From Halanaeroarchaeum sp. HSR-CO (lineage in GTDB: Archaea > Halobacteriota > Halobacteria > Halobacteriales > Halobacteriaceae), in the NCBI RefSeq assembly GCF_024972755.1, contig NZ_CP087724.1, positions 1,674,001 to 1,738,000 of the forward strand: a DNA stretch of 64,000 nucleotides. The letters are read 5' to 3'. The notes beneath the pieces were generated by a model, which was not told where the DNA came from, ran no database searches, and saw only the letters and a list, made by a program, of their open reading frames with translations. Made by a program: the position numbers and the translations under genes. How positions within the stretch are numbered: position 1 is the stretch's first letter; every line of letters begins with the position of its first letter. This document shows positions 53,553 through 63,730 of the stretch, in pieces.

Positions 53553-54317
53553 GTGTCGAACACACAGGTCACCCTCATCCAGATCGACAACTACGGCCCG
53601 TGGACCGTCACGCCGACCCCTCGCCGCGAGGTGGACCTCCAGACGATGCAGTCACGGCTCTTCGCGGATCTCTCCCAGTCGTTCGGGATGCAGGACGGCT
53701 ACGTCTTCTTCACGCGGTTCGACAACATGATCGCCATCACGAACGGGATGGACGAGGAAGACCACGCGCGCATCCAGGAGTCCATCCGGAACCGGTATCC
53801 GGTGACCATCAGTCTGGGCATCGGTCACGGGCCAGCTCCCGCGAACGCGCTCGTGGATGCGACCGCCCGACTGCAGGAAGAGGGCAGCGCTCAGGACGAG
53901 AACCGGACGGAGATCCTCCGGGGCCAGACACTCGACGAGGACGAACGCACGGACGAAGACGTCCAGATCGCCCACTACGACGTCGTCAACGCGACCGGCA
54001 AGTACACCGACGAACTCGACGCCTTCTCGACGTTCATCGAGATCGAGCAGGGATACGCCTCGCTCATGCGCCACCTCCACGACGCACACGGCTCGCTCGC
54101 CTTCTTCGTCGGCGGCGACAACGTCATCGCCATCACCTCGGGAATGGGCCACGACGACTTCGAGGAAACAATCGACTTCGTCAACGATGACGCGGACGTC
54201 GAACTCCAGGTCGGTGTCGGGAGGGGGACGACCGCCCACGATGCGGGTATGGCTGCCAAACACGGCCTCGAAATCTGCCGGGAGAAGGGCACGCGAATCG
54301 AGGGCCAGTTCTCCTGA
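53553..54317 (+). CDS. arfA: GTP cyclohydrolase III (archaeal, ArfA)
   Basis: A 254-residue archaeal GTP cyclohydrolase (FAPy-forming). It opens the riboflavin and deazaflavin (F420) pathway by hydrolysing GTP to the formylamino-pyrimidine nucleotide. The two pseudo-repeat cyclase-like halves carry QVTLIQIDNYGPWTVTPTPR and SLAFFVGGDNVIAITSGM, with FFTRFDNMIAITNGM in the first half. GTG at 53553 (MSNTQVTLIQ) is preferred; GTG at 53544 would add three residues. The 200-bp gap after the stop has no gene. Confidence 0.93.
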   Translation: MSNTQVTLIQIDNYGPWTVTPTPRREVDLQTMQSRLFADLSQSFGMQDGYVFFTRFDNMIAITNGMDEEDHARIQESIRNRYPVTISLGIGHGPAPANALVDATARLQEEGSAQDENRTEILRGQTLDEDERTDEDVQIAHYDVVNATGKYTDELDAFSTFIEIEQGYASLMRHLHDAHGSLAFFVGGDNVIAITSGMGHDDFEETIDFVNDDADVELQVGVGRGTTAHDAGMAAKHGLEICREKGTRIEGQFS

Positions 54318-54524
54318 AGCGTAGGTACAGGCCCGGGTAACGGATACCGGTACAACGGCTACCAGATGACGAGCGGTCAGTTAGTCGACTGCATCACCCA
54401 CAGGATCCCTGTCACGAATCGACACCGTACGGCAACGCAGACTGTGGCTTGACTGCCGGTCGGCTGCCAGACGGGCGCAGTCGTCGGCGAATACCAATGC
54501 CGTTGCAAACTGCGTTGGCCTTTC

Positions 54525-56942
54525 CTACGGTGTGCTCCTCAGGGACTCTTCCGGTACAGGCGTCACCGTGACCCTTCTAACAGATATCGTGCTATCGTTA
54601 GACAAACGTATGCCACGAAATTCGAGAGAGTTGGAGTAGTTCGCCAAACTGACCGTGAGGGTGACTTGCTCCCATCCATCCGTCTGAGAAATCCGTTTAT
54701 AATTGAGCGGCTCACTATCGACGTCGTCGACGACTTCCAAACGTGCAGCCGCGTCGCCGGGTTCTGTCTCAGTGTTCACTTCGAATGTGACATTGTAGGT
54801 AGCGGGTGGGAGTGAAGCATACGGTCCAAACCAAATGACGTCCTGTTCGTTTCCGTGACTACTTTCGATGGTGTTACCGGAGATGACACCGCTCCCTCGA
54901 ATGAGCTCCGTCGTATCATACGCTTCGCGGGGGGGATGATACTCGTCGGTAATTCCCCGTGGAGCACCGGAATATCCTTTCTTGAAGATCCAGATACCGT
55001 CCTGGTATCGAATGAGACCGTAGTCCTCCGTCAGTTCTCCAGCGTATGCATTCTGTACCGGCCGTGACCACTGCTCGGGTCGAGAGTCGGTCTCAGTATC
55101 GAACAGTATATACTCTGGCTGGTCGACGCCGTGAGTCGATTTATACTTCAGATAGATGTGCTCAGATGCGATGAAAACGGCATTTGGCCGATCGGCAACG
55201 TGTGGGTAGATGTCATTCTGAGTGACGAGGGAGGCATCCCGTGGTATCGTTTCCAGCGCTTCGGTAACTGTCTCTGCATGCTCGGATTGCGAAGGGATCG
55301 CCTGGTGTTCGATTCCAGCGGCGATGCCAACGAACGCGTTCACCACGATGATCGTGACGAAAATTCGCTTGAGTGTTCGGTACGCCTCGTCCGTCAGTGA
55401 TAACGATCCGATGACCCTGACGAGGCCAATAAAGAGGAATGGGAGAAGATACAGCGGGTAGTGGGCGCCGAACATGTAGTATTGGGAGGAGCTAGAAAAC
55501 ACCCAGGCAAAGCCGATGAATGGGACAAGACTCATCACGGCGATATCGTCCCACAGCGAGAGGAACGCCACGGGTACGAGAAACATGACGAGGAATATCG
55601 CTTTCATTAACAAATTATGAGAAAGACTGTCCCAGGCGACTGCCGGATTACTCAGTAGAACGTGGATAAGTTCACCGGCACCGACCCGATGGGAGTCGAT
55701 ATACGGGCGAAATGGCTCTGCAATTGATCGCACCGGGATCCCACTGAACTGGTTGAATTGAGAGATTACGTATCCGGCTAGTTGGTGGGTTCCAATCACC
55801 ATCAGTAACAACATGGCGAATATGGCCCATTCCCGACGTAACGATCGGTTTTCAGATCGGTAGGCGGCAATTCCAAGCCCGATTGCGGATCCGCCAATAA
55901 GAAAGACCATGAATTCGTTCGTGAGTAAGACAGCGACAATCGCCCCGAGAAATAGAGCGTAGTATCGTTTCAGATAGAAGTAGTACGCGCCCATGATGAG
56001 AGCAGGGAGGAAGATCTGTTCTTGGAAGTCGAACAACCACGCAGAATACAAAAACGGGTTAAATACGTATGCGAGGACGACGAGTTTTGCGAGCCGAGAA
56101 GACGTGTGTTCACGGGCAATGAACCAAAGAACAGGGATGCTAAGCGACAGGAATAGCGATTTGACGACCAATAACGTCTCCTGATAGGGGAAGAGCCAGT
56201 ATATCGGGTAGACGAAAAGTAACGTGACGGAGAAGTGTTCCCCCCAGTACGAACTCGTGAGATTTCCAACCCGGTAGCGGCCAGTGTGTAAAAAGTCGGT
56301 TCCCAGGCGAGTCGTCTCGAACGCGTGGACGTACGAACCGAAATCGCCCCCGGTCATCCAAAAGCTGTGATAGAGTAAAATCGTATACGTCGATAGGAGC
56401 ACGAATACCACCGTGGAGAGGAGGAGAACCTGCCGAGTTCCATGATCGATCGATTCGAGGGTAGATGTCAAAACGGAGCGTAGCCGTCGCTCGAGGGGCG
56501 AAGTTTCCCCGGTCTGCCACACCAATTTGTCACTCGCACCAAATCCCCATGCAACGCCGAGGCCGATCGCGATGAGATTCGCAATCAAATAGTGAATCTG
56601 CAACAGTTCGACGAGGGCACCGAGGGAGATGAGGTGTATCAGAACTCCAACGGCGCGAGTGCCGCCATATTTCACGCCGCGATACATCCATGCTCTGAAT
56701 CCAGTAGCGCCGAATTTTTGCCACGTCCACGCGTCATTGATGGCATAATTCGAGGTGAGACTGACGAGTTGGCCGAGGAACCCACCGATGAGATACGAAA
56801 TCCCGATAATCCCCGTCGAAACATAGAGGACGCTTTGATTGATTGCCACACCGATAATTCCAACCAACAAATATTTCAATAACCGTCGATTTTTGGGAGT
56901 GGCCACGGTTCTAACCAAGGCGATTGGTTCGAATCCACTCAC
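54525..56942 (-). CDS. GtrA-like / DUF2079 membrane protein
   Basis: An 805-residue membrane protein. Residues 20-145 are a GtrA-like four-helix domain (LLKYLLVGIIGVAINQSVLY), which in bacteria helps move lipid-linked sugars. Residues 170-540 are a DUF2079-like polytopic part (TGGDFGSYVHAFETTRLGTD, FDFQEQIFLPALIMGAYYF), a GT-C-like fold. A beta-rich outer domain with many sequons ends the protein. It is co-directional with two glycosyltransferase genes and overlaps the first by 4 nt. Base composition is clearly more AT-rich than in the flanks. Likely role: transfer of glycan from a lipid carrier. Confidence 0.82.
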   Translation of the reverse strand: MSGFEPIALVRTVATPKNRRLLKYLLVGIIGVAINQSVLYVSTGIIGISYLIGGFLGQLVSLTSNYAINDAWTWQKFGATGFRAWMYRGVKYGGTRAVGVLIHLISLGALVELLQIHYLIANLIAIGLGVAWGFGASDKLVWQTGETSPLERRLRSVLTSTLESIDHGTRQVLLLSTVVFVLLSTYTILLYHSFWMTGGDFGSYVHAFETTRLGTDFLHTGRYRVGNLTSSYWGEHFSVTLLFVYPIYWLFPYQETLLVVKSLFLSLSIPVLWFIAREHTSSRLAKLVVLAYVFNPFLYSAWLFDFQEQIFLPALIMGAYYFYLKRYYALFLGAIVAVLLTNEFMVFLIGGSAIGLGIAAYRSENRSLRREWAIFAMLLLMVIGTHQLAGYVISQFNQFSGIPVRSIAEPFRPYIDSHRVGAGELIHVLLSNPAVAWDSLSHNLLMKAIFLVMFLVPVAFLSLWDDIAVMSLVPFIGFAWVFSSSSQYYMFGAHYPLYLLPFLFIGLVRVIGSLSLTDEAYRTLKRIFVTIIVVNAFVGIAAGIEHQAIPSQSEHAETVTEALETIPRDASLVTQNDIYPHVADRPNAVFIASEHIYLKYKSTHGVDQPEYILFDTETDSRPEQWSRPVQNAYAGELTEDYGLIRYQDGIWIFKKGYSGAPRGITDEYHPPREAYDTTELIRGSGVISGNTIESSHGNEQDVIWFGPYASLPPATYNVTFEVNTETEPGDAAARLEVVDDVDSEPLNYKRISQTDGWEQVTLTVSLANYSNSLEFRGIRLSNDSTISVRRVTVTPVPEESLRSTP

Positions 56943-58048
56943 AGTTTCTCCTCGGCGTGACCTGGTGGTGTGCTCGCGAGAGCTGATCGATGATCTGTTC
57001 GTTCAGTGACATCCGGATGCAGGTCTTCCGCGCTGTCTGCGACTGTCGTGAGGAGTTTCTGTAATTTCGGGAGGATCTTTTCCTTGCTACGATCTGCTGC
57101 GATGGTGCGTGCCAACTCGCTCCGGGCATCGTATGCCCCACGGGTTGTCGAAAATTCGGACGCTAGTCCCGAGATAACGGAGACTATCTCGTCGACGGAG
57201 CTGGCGTGCACGATCGCGTCGTTTTCTCGAACGTGTGTGGGTAATGGAGTCGTTACGACCGGGGTACCGGAGGCAATCGCTTCGTTGATCACCATGCTAT
57301 CGGTATCCACACGCGCTGGATGAAGGACTACATGTGACCTGGAATACAGGTCGGCCAACTCACGTTCCGAGAGAAATCCGGTCGTCTCGATATCGGGCGA
57401 ATCCGTCGTCCCGGTGGTGATGAACGAAATATCGGGCGATGCTCGTGCGGCGACCGCTCTAGAAATGTCCCACCCTTTTTCGTCGATATGTGCGGCAGGG
57501 ACGAACGCGGTAAATCGATCGAATAAGGACGCCCGATCTGGTTCGAACAGTGTTGTGTCGACGAAATTTGGAATGAATATACTGGGACTGAAGATATGTT
57601 CTGTGACGGGAGTGACCGAGTGGACCGCGTCATAGCGATCCAAATCGTATCTTCCAAACGCCCGATAGGCGAGTTTCGTCACCGTCGGAATGACGCCATA
57701 GTGTTGTTCGAACAATTGTGGGGAAACGTAGAGCCAGGAGTGGATGCCGGCGATATAATGATCTGCGCCATGGAAATTCACGACGCTCGCTCCAGGGTGG
57801 TACATCACGTACGCAGCATCAACACCAGCGAGGTCGTGTCGCCACGCTTCGACATATGGTACTGCTTCGTCGAGGACGTCCTCCGCAACGACCTTTCGAT
57901 CACCATTCGGAGCATACGGGAGCGACCGCACGGAAACAGCGATCGAGTCGTCTTTCACAAGATCGTTCGCCAGGTTGACAGCCCATTTCTCACCCCCTCG
58001 AAAATGTTCGATCGAGAAGTGAGTACAGATCGCGATTCTCGTGGTCAT
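56939..58048 (-). CDS. Glycosyltransferase family 4-like
   Basis: A 369-residue GT-B-type protein with ICTHFSIEHFRGGEKWAVNL at the N-terminus and the C-terminal donor site DIETTGFLSERELADLYSRS followed by VLHPARVDTDSMVINEAIAS, the E-x7-E region of retaining family 4 enzymes. It would add a sugar from a nucleotide donor to a lipid-linked or surface acceptor. It overlaps both neighbours by 4 nt, so the three genes are translated together. Confidence 0.88.
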   Translation of the reverse strand: MTTRIAICTHFSIEHFRGGEKWAVNLANDLVKDDSIAVSVRSLPYAPNGDRKVVAEDVLDEAVPYVEAWRHDLAGVDAAYVMYHPGASVVNFHGADHYIAGIHSWLYVSPQLFEQHYGVIPTVTKLAYRAFGRYDLDRYDAVHSVTPVTEHIFSPSIFIPNFVDTTLFEPDRASLFDRFTAFVPAAHIDEKGWDISRAVAARASPDISFITTGTTDSPDIETTGFLSERELADLYSRSHVVLHPARVDTDSMVINEAIASGTPVVTTPLPTHVRENDAIVHASSVDEIVSVISGLASEFSTTRGAYDARSELARTIAADRSKEKILPKLQKLLTTVADSAEDLHPDVTERTDHRSALASTPPGHAEEKL

Positions 58049-58818
58049 CGGTTTTTTCCATGCACACTCGACGTTCGCTGATTTGCACCATGATTGCCCG
58101 TGTACTCTCGCACGTCTGCTATCAATCGCTCCGAATGCAGCGAAAGCAAATGATAGACAAAATTGAGATACTCCTCGAAGCCGAGGTTACTCTCTCCCCG
58201 CTCCCGATCGTGAAAGGTGTATGGGATCTCCGCAACTGTTCGATACTCACCCTTGGCGAGGATTTCGAGAAGGATTTTGTAACCGATGGGGTCGAGCTCG
58301 ACCGCGTCAATGACGTCACTGTCCACACCAAAAAACCCGGAAAGCGGATCGGAAATATCACGAATCCAAGGAATGCTGATCTTGGCGATGGACGATGCGG
58401 ACTGACTAACGAATTTCCGATATGACGTCCAGTTATCGATGGCACCATCTGCAACATACCGACTCCCAATTGCGATGTCAGCGCCCTCTTCCAAGGCGCG
58501 AGCAATATCGGAGAGAACCTCGGGTGGATGCTGAAAATCAGCATCGATTACCGCGTAGTAGTCGTATGAAGCCTCCTCGAATCCCCGTGATACTGCCGTC
58601 GCAAGTCCAGATTCCTCAGTCCGACGAACGATTTGCACGTGATCGTGATCGTCGTAGACGGTCCTGGCAACTTGCCATGTCAGATCGTGAGAGTCATCGT
58701 CGACGACGATAATCTCGGACTCGAACTCTTCGAGCGCATCCAACGAATGCGCCACGATACCGGAGATGTTCCGGCGTTCGTTATACGTCGGTATCACGAC
58801 CGAGATGCCAGTAGTCAT
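58045..58818 (-). CDS. Glycosyltransferase family 2 (dolichyl-phosphate sugar synthase-like)
   Basis: A 257-residue GT-A enzyme: VVIPTYNERRNISGIV, nucleotide-binding EIIVVDDDSHD, metal-binding VIDADFQHPPEVLSDIA and acceptor loop SRYVADGAIDNW, like polyprenyl-phosphate mannose/glucose synthases. It probably charges dolichyl phosphate for the next two gene products. First gene of the three-gene AT-rich operon. ATG at 58818 starts right before the first strand; the open frame begins slightly upstream. The 420 bp to dinB (58819-59237) carry AT-rich promoter sequence and no supported gene. Confidence 0.92.
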   Translation of the reverse strand: MTTGISVVIPTYNERRNISGIVAHSLDALEEFESEIIVVDDDSHDLTWQVARTVYDDHDHVQIVRRTEESGLATAVSRGFEEASYDYYAVIDADFQHPPEVLSDIARALEEGADIAIGSRYVADGAIDNWTSYRKFVSQSASSIAKISIPWIRDISDPLSGFFGVDSDVIDAVELDPIGYKILLEILAKGEYRTVAEIPYTFHDRERGESNLGFEEYLNFVYHLLSLHSERLIADVREYTGNHGANQRTSSVHGKNR

Positions 58819-59237
58819 CTTCCCAGGTCGGAGACCCACCGCGGTGTTCCGGGAATCACGTCGAGTGTTTTTCGCGTTCCTCGGTTTCCGGCGGCCGTCT
58901 GGGGACCAATGAGAGAATGGAGTACTGTGACCGTCGACATGGGTGCTGGCGTCATCCCTTTACCTCTGTGACCGGGACCACATTGTTACGTGCCAACATA
59001 TGAAAGAACGCTAATTCATCCAACTATCAATCGAGGGGCGCCCGGTAATCCACCGGCAAACAAGTGACGACCGCCGGAGAGCGCGAACAATCACAAAAGG
59101 CCACTAGTTCCAGCGCCGACATCTCCGATACGCCGATGACGATTGCGTTGGGCCAGTATTGCTCGATACCTGCCTCGCGAATCGGACATCGATCGACGCA
59201 TACGCCCGATTACTTCGATACGATGTTCCGAAGGGTA

Positions 59238-60524
59238 ATGGCCGACGGGCGCCTACCGGCGGGTATGCCGCGCGGGGAGACCCTTCCAGGCGCCCCGACG
59301 GAGGAAGAGCGCATCGTCCTCCACGTCGACATGGACTGCTTCTACGCGTCCTGCGAGCGGTTGCGCGAGCCAACCCTCCGGGGCGAACCGGTCGTCGTCG
59401 GCATGGGCTACGAGGCGGGCGAACAGACCGGTGCGGTCGCCACCGCGAGTTACGAGGCCCGCGACCACGGCGTCGAGAGCGCGATGGGCATCTCGAGTGC
59501 CCTCGACAGACTCCCCCGCCGCGAAGAGAATCCGAACGACCCCGAGACGGCCTGGTACCGCCCCGTCGATATGGATTTCTACGAGGCGGTGAGCGAACAG
59601 GTCCGCGAGATACTGACCGAACTGGCGGACACGCTGCGGGTCGTGAGCATCGACGAGGCGTATCTGGACGTGACCGAGCGGACCGCCTGGGAGGTCGCCG
59701 AGGGCTTCGGCCGGCACGTCAAACAGCGCATCGCTCGCGAGGTCGGGGTGCCGGCGAGCGTCGGTGTCGCCCCCAACATGAGCACGGCCAAGATCGCGAG
59801 CGATCACGACAAACCCGACGGCCTCGTGGTCGTTTCCCCGGACGAGGTCGCGGACTTCCTCGCACCGCTCCCGGTGGGAGACATCCACGGCATCGGGCCG
59901 GTGACTGCAGACGAACTGACCTCAATGGGCATCGAGACGGCCGGCGACCTGGCAGCCGCCGATCCCGCCGAACTACGGGCGAAATTCGGCGAGCGGGGCG
60001 AGGAGTTTCACCGTCGGGCCCTGGGCGACGACCCCCGTCAGGTAGAGCCACGCGGGAAGCCGAAGAGCCTCTCGCGGGAATCGGCCTTCGACGGCGCAGT
60101 CGAGGACTTCGACCTGGTAGTCGAACGGGCGACCGGCCTGGCAGGGGCCGTTGCCCAGCGAGCGAAGCGCCGCGGGGCCCTCTACCGCACCATCGGTGTA
60201 AAAGTAGTGACACCGCCGTACGATGTCAACACCCGAGCGAAAACGCTTCCGGGACCGGTCGACGAACCCGACCTGGTCGAATCGGTCGCTCACGACCTCC
60301 TCGAGGAGTTCGACGGCGAACGTATCAGGAAGGTCGGGGTTCGCGTCGCCAATCTCAGCTTCTCGGACCGGGACCAGGCGGACCTCGATAGCTGGGACGG
60401 CGGTGGGGAAGAGGAAGCCACTGCGACGGGCGGACGGGACACTGAACCGAAAGAGACCGACCGATACACGAACGACCAGGCGAGACTCTTCGAGTACGAC
60501 CCGGACCGGACGGACGAGGATTGA
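59238..60524 (+). CDS. dinB: DNA polymerase IV (Y-family)
   Basis: A 428-residue translesion polymerase. Catalytic motifs are HVDMDCFYASCERL and VVSIDEAYLDVTE, with a helix-hairpin-helix GIGPVTADELTSMGI and the little-finger domain behind. The C-terminus QARLFEYDPDR resembles a PCNA-interacting motif. ATG at 59238 (MADGRLPAG) fits homologues; ATG at 59223 adds five residues. The frame open back to 59064 has no protein-like character. dinB lies between the glycosyltransferase operon and a nucleotide-sugar dehydrogenase. Confidence 0.94.
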   Translation: MADGRLPAGMPRGETLPGAPTEEERIVLHVDMDCFYASCERLREPTLRGEPVVVGMGYEAGEQTGAVATASYEARDHGVESAMGISSALDRLPRREENPNDPETAWYRPVDMDFYEAVSEQVREILTELADTLRVVSIDEAYLDVTERTAWEVAEGFGRHVKQRIAREVGVPASVGVAPNMSTAKIASDHDKPDGLVVVSPDEVADFLAPLPVGDIHGIGPVTADELTSMGIETAGDLAAADPAELRAKFGERGEEFHRRALGDDPRQVEPRGKPKSLSRESAFDGAVEDFDLVVERATGLAGAVAQRAKRRGALYRTIGVKVVTPPYDVNTRAKTLPGPVDEPDLVESVAHDLLEEFDGERIRKVGVRVANLSFSDRDQADLDSWDGGGEEEATATGGRDTEPKETDRYTNDQARLFEYDPDRTDED

Positions 60525-60569
60525 GCCGACACGGAAACCGTAAAAGGCGGTCCCGCCCTTGTGCCACCA

Positions 60570-61862
60570 ATGGACGTCAGTATCGTCGGGAGCGGCTACG
60601 TCGGATCGACCATCGCCGCCTGCTTCGCGGACCTGGGACACGACGTGATCAACGTCGATATCGACGAATCGATCGTCGGGGCCATCAACGACGGCGATGC
60701 TCCGATCCACGAACCAGGACTCGACGACCTGGTCGCCGAACACGCCGGGGCGGGCCTCCGGGCGACGACGGATTACGAGGCCATCCGGGAGACGGACGTC
60801 ACCTTCCTCGCCCTTCCGACGCCCTCGCGGGACGACGGCAGCATCGACCGCTCTATCGTCGAGGCCGGTGCTGGGTCGGTGGCCGACGCACTCTCGACGA
60901 AAGAAGACCGGCACACGGTCGTCGTCAAGAGCACCGTGATCCCCGGGACGACCGAGGATCTGGTCGGTACGGCGCTTGCTGCGGTGGAGGGCAACGAACT
61001 CGGCGAGAACGTGGGGATCGGCATGAACCCCGAATTCCTCCGCGAGGGGAGTGCCGTCGACGACTTCCTCGACCCGGACAAGGTCGTCCTCGGATGGGAG
61101 ACCGACTGGGTCGGCGAGGCGATGCACGACGTCTTCGCGCCACTCGTCGAGACGGCCGACCCCGCCGTCGTCGACACCGGCATCCGCGAGGCGGAGTTCA
61201 TCAAGTACGCTAACAACGCCTTCCTCGCCTCGAAGGTCAGCCTCGTCAACGAACTCGGCAACGTGGCCAAGGAGTTCGAGGTGGATTCATACGAGGTGGC
61301 CGACGCCATCGGACTCGACCACCGCATCAGCGAGCACTTTCTCCGGAGCGGCGTTGGGTGGGGTGGATCGTGTTTCCCGAAAGACGTCGACGCCCTCCGC
61401 GCCGCCGCCCGCGACGTCGACTACGAGCCCGGGGTACTGGATGCGGTCGTCGAAGTGAACGACAAACAGCCCCGGCGACTGCTCGGCCTCCTGGAGGAAC
61501 ACGTCGACGTCGAGGGTAAACAGGTCGCCGTCCTCGGCCTCTCGTTCAAACCGCACACCGACGACATCCGGAATTCCCGAGCCATCCCCGTCATCCGCGG
61601 GCTCGAAGAGAGAGGGGCGGACGTCGTCGCCTACGATCCGGTCGCTACCGACGAGATGGAAGAGCGGTTCCCCGAGGTTCGCTACGTCGATTCCGCGGCC
61701 ACCGCACTCGATGGCGCGGACGGGGTACTCGTCGTCACTGACTGGCCCGAGTTCGCGGACCTGGACGAGGAATTCGACGCGATGGCGACGCCGGTCGTCA
61801 TCGACGGACGGCGGATAATCGAACGGCGCGACGGACTGGTTTACGAAGGGCTGACCTGGTAG
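60570..61862 (+). CDS. UDP-glucose/UDP-N-acetylmannosamine dehydrogenase family (AglM-like)
   Basis: A 430-residue NAD-dependent nucleotide-sugar dehydrogenase that oxidises the sugar C6 alcohol to a uronic acid. It has the Rossmann start VSIVGSGYVGSTIAACFADLGH, of which I mark GSGYVGS, the central AEFIKYANNAFLASKVS, and the catalytic cysteine in GVGWGGSCFPKD. Haloferax AglM, which makes UDP-glucuronate for N-glycans, is of this family. ATG at 60570 begins the Rossmann strand. The nearby glycosyltransferases suggest surface glycan use, but the donor sugar is not certain. Confidence 0.93.
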   Translation: MDVSIVGSGYVGSTIAACFADLGHDVINVDIDESIVGAINDGDAPIHEPGLDDLVAEHAGAGLRATTDYEAIRETDVTFLALPTPSRDDGSIDRSIVEAGAGSVADALSTKEDRHTVVVKSTVIPGTTEDLVGTALAAVEGNELGENVGIGMNPEFLREGSAVDDFLDPDKVVLGWETDWVGEAMHDVFAPLVETADPAVVDTGIREAEFIKYANNAFLASKVSLVNELGNVAKEFEVDSYEVADAIGLDHRISEHFLRSGVGWGGSCFPKDVDALRAAARDVDYEPGVLDAVVEVNDKQPRRLLGLLEEHVDVEGKQVAVLGLSFKPHTDDIRNSRAIPVIRGLEERGADVVAYDPVATDEMEERFPEVRYVDSAATALDGADGVLVVTDWPEFADLDEEFDAMATPVVIDGRRIIERRDGLVYEGLTW

Positions 61863-61865
61863 CGT

Positions 61866-62510
61866 TCAGCGCTGGCTGACGAGGTCTTCGAGAGCAGCTT
61901 TCGGATCGTCCGCTTTCGCGACGCCACTGGCGAGGAGGACGCCATCTGCGCCCAGGTCCTGGGCCGCGACGAGGTCCTCCCCGGTGCTGATACCCGCGCC
62001 ACAGTAGACGTCGATGGACGGGTCGACGGCTTCGGCTGCCGCGACGGCGTCCTCGACGATGTCGGGGTCGGCCTGGCTGACCGGCGTCCCCGTCCCGATG
62101 AGTTCGGGTGGTTCGACGGCGACCGCGTCGGGGCCGAGGGCGGCCGCTGCGGCGATCTGCTCGGGGTTGTTCGCGCAGACGACCGTCTCCAGGTCGGCCC
62201 GGTCGGCGGCCTCGAGGGCGGCGTCGATGTCGGCGAGTTTCAGGCGCCGCTCCGAATGATTGATCAGGGTGCCCACGGCACCGTTCGCGGCCACGGATTC
62301 GGCGAGTGTACTCCCGGTGTGGCTCCCGTAGTCGACGGGACTGACGTGCTGGGCCCAGGTCTCCGCGCCGGTGTCGACGACGCGAGCGACGTCGGCCGCC
62401 TGCGGTGCGACCGCGATGTCTACCCCGGACGACTCCGCGACGGCCGCGGCTGCTTCCGCGACGGCCACGGGGTCCGCGGGATACGCCTTGAGATTGACGA
62501 GAACGAACAT
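61866..62510 (-). CDS. tpiA: Triosephosphate isomerase
   Basis: A 214-residue archaeal-type triosephosphate isomerase, shorter than the bacterial enzyme (about 250) as usual. It interconverts dihydroxyacetone phosphate and glyceraldehyde 3-phosphate. Catalytic His is in LINHSERR and Glu in [11 protein letters not shown]; the phosphate loop is [10 protein letters not shown]. Convergent with the dehydrogenase gene, 3 nt apart. Confidence 0.97.
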   Translation of the reverse strand: MFVLVNLKAYPADPVAVAEAAAAVAESSGVDIAVAPQAADVARVVDTGAETWAQHVSPVDYGSHTGSTLAESVAANGAVGTLINHSERRLKLADIDAALEAADRADLETVVCANNPEQIAAAAALGPDAVAVEPPELIGTGTPVSQADPDIVEDAVAAAEAVDPSIDVYCGAGISTGEDLVAAQDLGADGVLLASGVAKADDPKAALEDLVSQR

Positions 62511-62559
62511 ACCCCAGACGGGTCGGCGCGCAGCGAAAAAGGTTGTTCTTTGGGTCGGT

Positions 62560-63087
62560 TCAATCCTTGCGCTTGACCATGTCGCCGAGGGTGAGTCCCT
62601 GGCCGTCGCCGCCGGACTCCCACTCCTCGTCGTCGCCGGTTGCAGATTCGGTGAGCGAGATACCCAGGTGCTTCTCGAGCTTGCGCTGGACGTCGTCGCT
62701 GGGGAGGATGTCCCCGTGTTCGAGTTTGCGGACGAGACTCGCCTTCTCGTTCAACTGGTCGGCCAGTTCCTCCTGGGTGAGTCCTTCGGCCTCGCGGGCG
62801 TTCCTGATTCGCTGGTCGTAATCCGCGGCGACCTCGTCCATCTCGTCGAACATGTCACGGCGGCGTCGGCCACCCGAGGAACCGCCGGAGCTACTGCCGC
62901 CACTCGATGACGAGGAACTGCCCGACGACGAACTCGTCGAATACTTGGTGGACGTACTGCTCGAGGTCTGCGTCTCGACCTCCGTGCCGAAGTCGGCACA
63001 GGAGTCACAGACCTGGAGTTCCGCCCCCTCGACCTTGACCGTCTTGGGACTCCCGGTCTCCGCGCCACACATCTCACACTGGACCAT
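62560..63087 (-). CDS. Multiprotein bridging factor 1 (zinc ribbon + HTH)
   Basis: A 175-residue MBF1. An N-terminal zinc ribbon (CEMCGAETG and CDSCADFG) is followed by a Ser/Gly-rich linker of about 45 residues, and a Cro/C1-type HTH ([20 protein letters not shown]). Archaeal MBF1 binds the ribosome and may affect translation. The low-complexity Ser/Gly linker is longer than usual. Confidence 0.95.
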   Translation of the reverse strand: MVQCEMCGAETGSPKTVKVEGAELQVCDSCADFGTEVETQTSSSTSTKYSTSSSSGSSSSSSGGSSSGGSSGGRRRRDMFDEMDEVAADYDQRIRNAREAEGLTQEELADQLNEKASLVRKLEHGDILPSDDVQRKLEKHLGISLTESATGDDEEWESGGDGQGLTLGDMVKRKD

Positions 63088-63127
63088 GGGAAGGAGTTAC
63101 CGACGACAACCTATAAATGGTGCGCCG

Positions 63128-63730
63128 CTACGCCGCGAGGTCGCGCCAGGCACCCCAGAAGCGCTGCAGCGCGGTGAGATGGCCGACGACCGTGAAGAGC
63201 ACGAGCAACCAGGCGACGAGGGACATGCCACCGACCCGCGGGACGATGGCCATCGCGAACCCGACCAGGCCAATGAGCGCCAGGCGGTCGGCCCGCCCGA
63301 GCAACCCGCCGTACTGGCGAGACAGCCCGACGGCTTCAACCTGGGTGCCGAGGTACGACGTAAGGAGGACGCCGGTAACCGCCAGGAACCCGAGGGCGTA
63401 CTGCTCGATGCCCGCGGCCAGGCCGCCCACGACGATCACGTCCGCGTACCGGTCGAGGACGTGATCGAGGAGGTCGCCCGCCCGTGAATCGACGTCGAGT
63501 TCCCGGGCAAGAGCGCCATCCAGGAGGTCGAGCCACCCGTTGAGGAAGACGAAGAACGCGCCCAGCAGGTAGGCGAGCGGCGTCGCTACGTAGAACCCCG
63601 CGGCAGCGACGACGGCGAAGACGAACGCGATTACGCTCACGCCATCAGGAGAGAGTCCGAGACGAACGGCCCCCGCGACGAACGGTCGGAGCGCTCGCGT
63701 CGCCAGCGGCCGGAGTCTATCCAGGGTCAT
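63128..63730 (-). CDS. CDP-alcohol phosphatidyltransferase (archaetidylinositol-phosphate synthase-like)
   Basis: A 200-residue membrane enzyme with six helices and the family motif D-x2-D-G-x2-A-R-x8-G-x3-D-x3-D, seen as LDLLDGALARELD then GDLLDHVLD. It condenses CDP-archaeol with inositol phosphate or another polyol to make polar lipids. It overlaps the adenylate kinase-like gene upstream by 3 nt (ATGA). Confidence 0.9.
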   Translation of the reverse strand: MTLDRLRPLATRALRPFVAGAVRLGLSPDGVSVIAFVFAVVAAAGFYVATPLAYLLGAFFVFLNGWLDLLDGALARELDVDSRAGDLLDHVLDRYADVIVVGGLAAGIEQYALGFLAVTGVLLTSYLGTQVEAVGLSRQYGGLLGRADRLALIGLVGFAMAIVPRVGGMSLVAWLLVLFTVVGHLTALQRFWGAWRDLAA

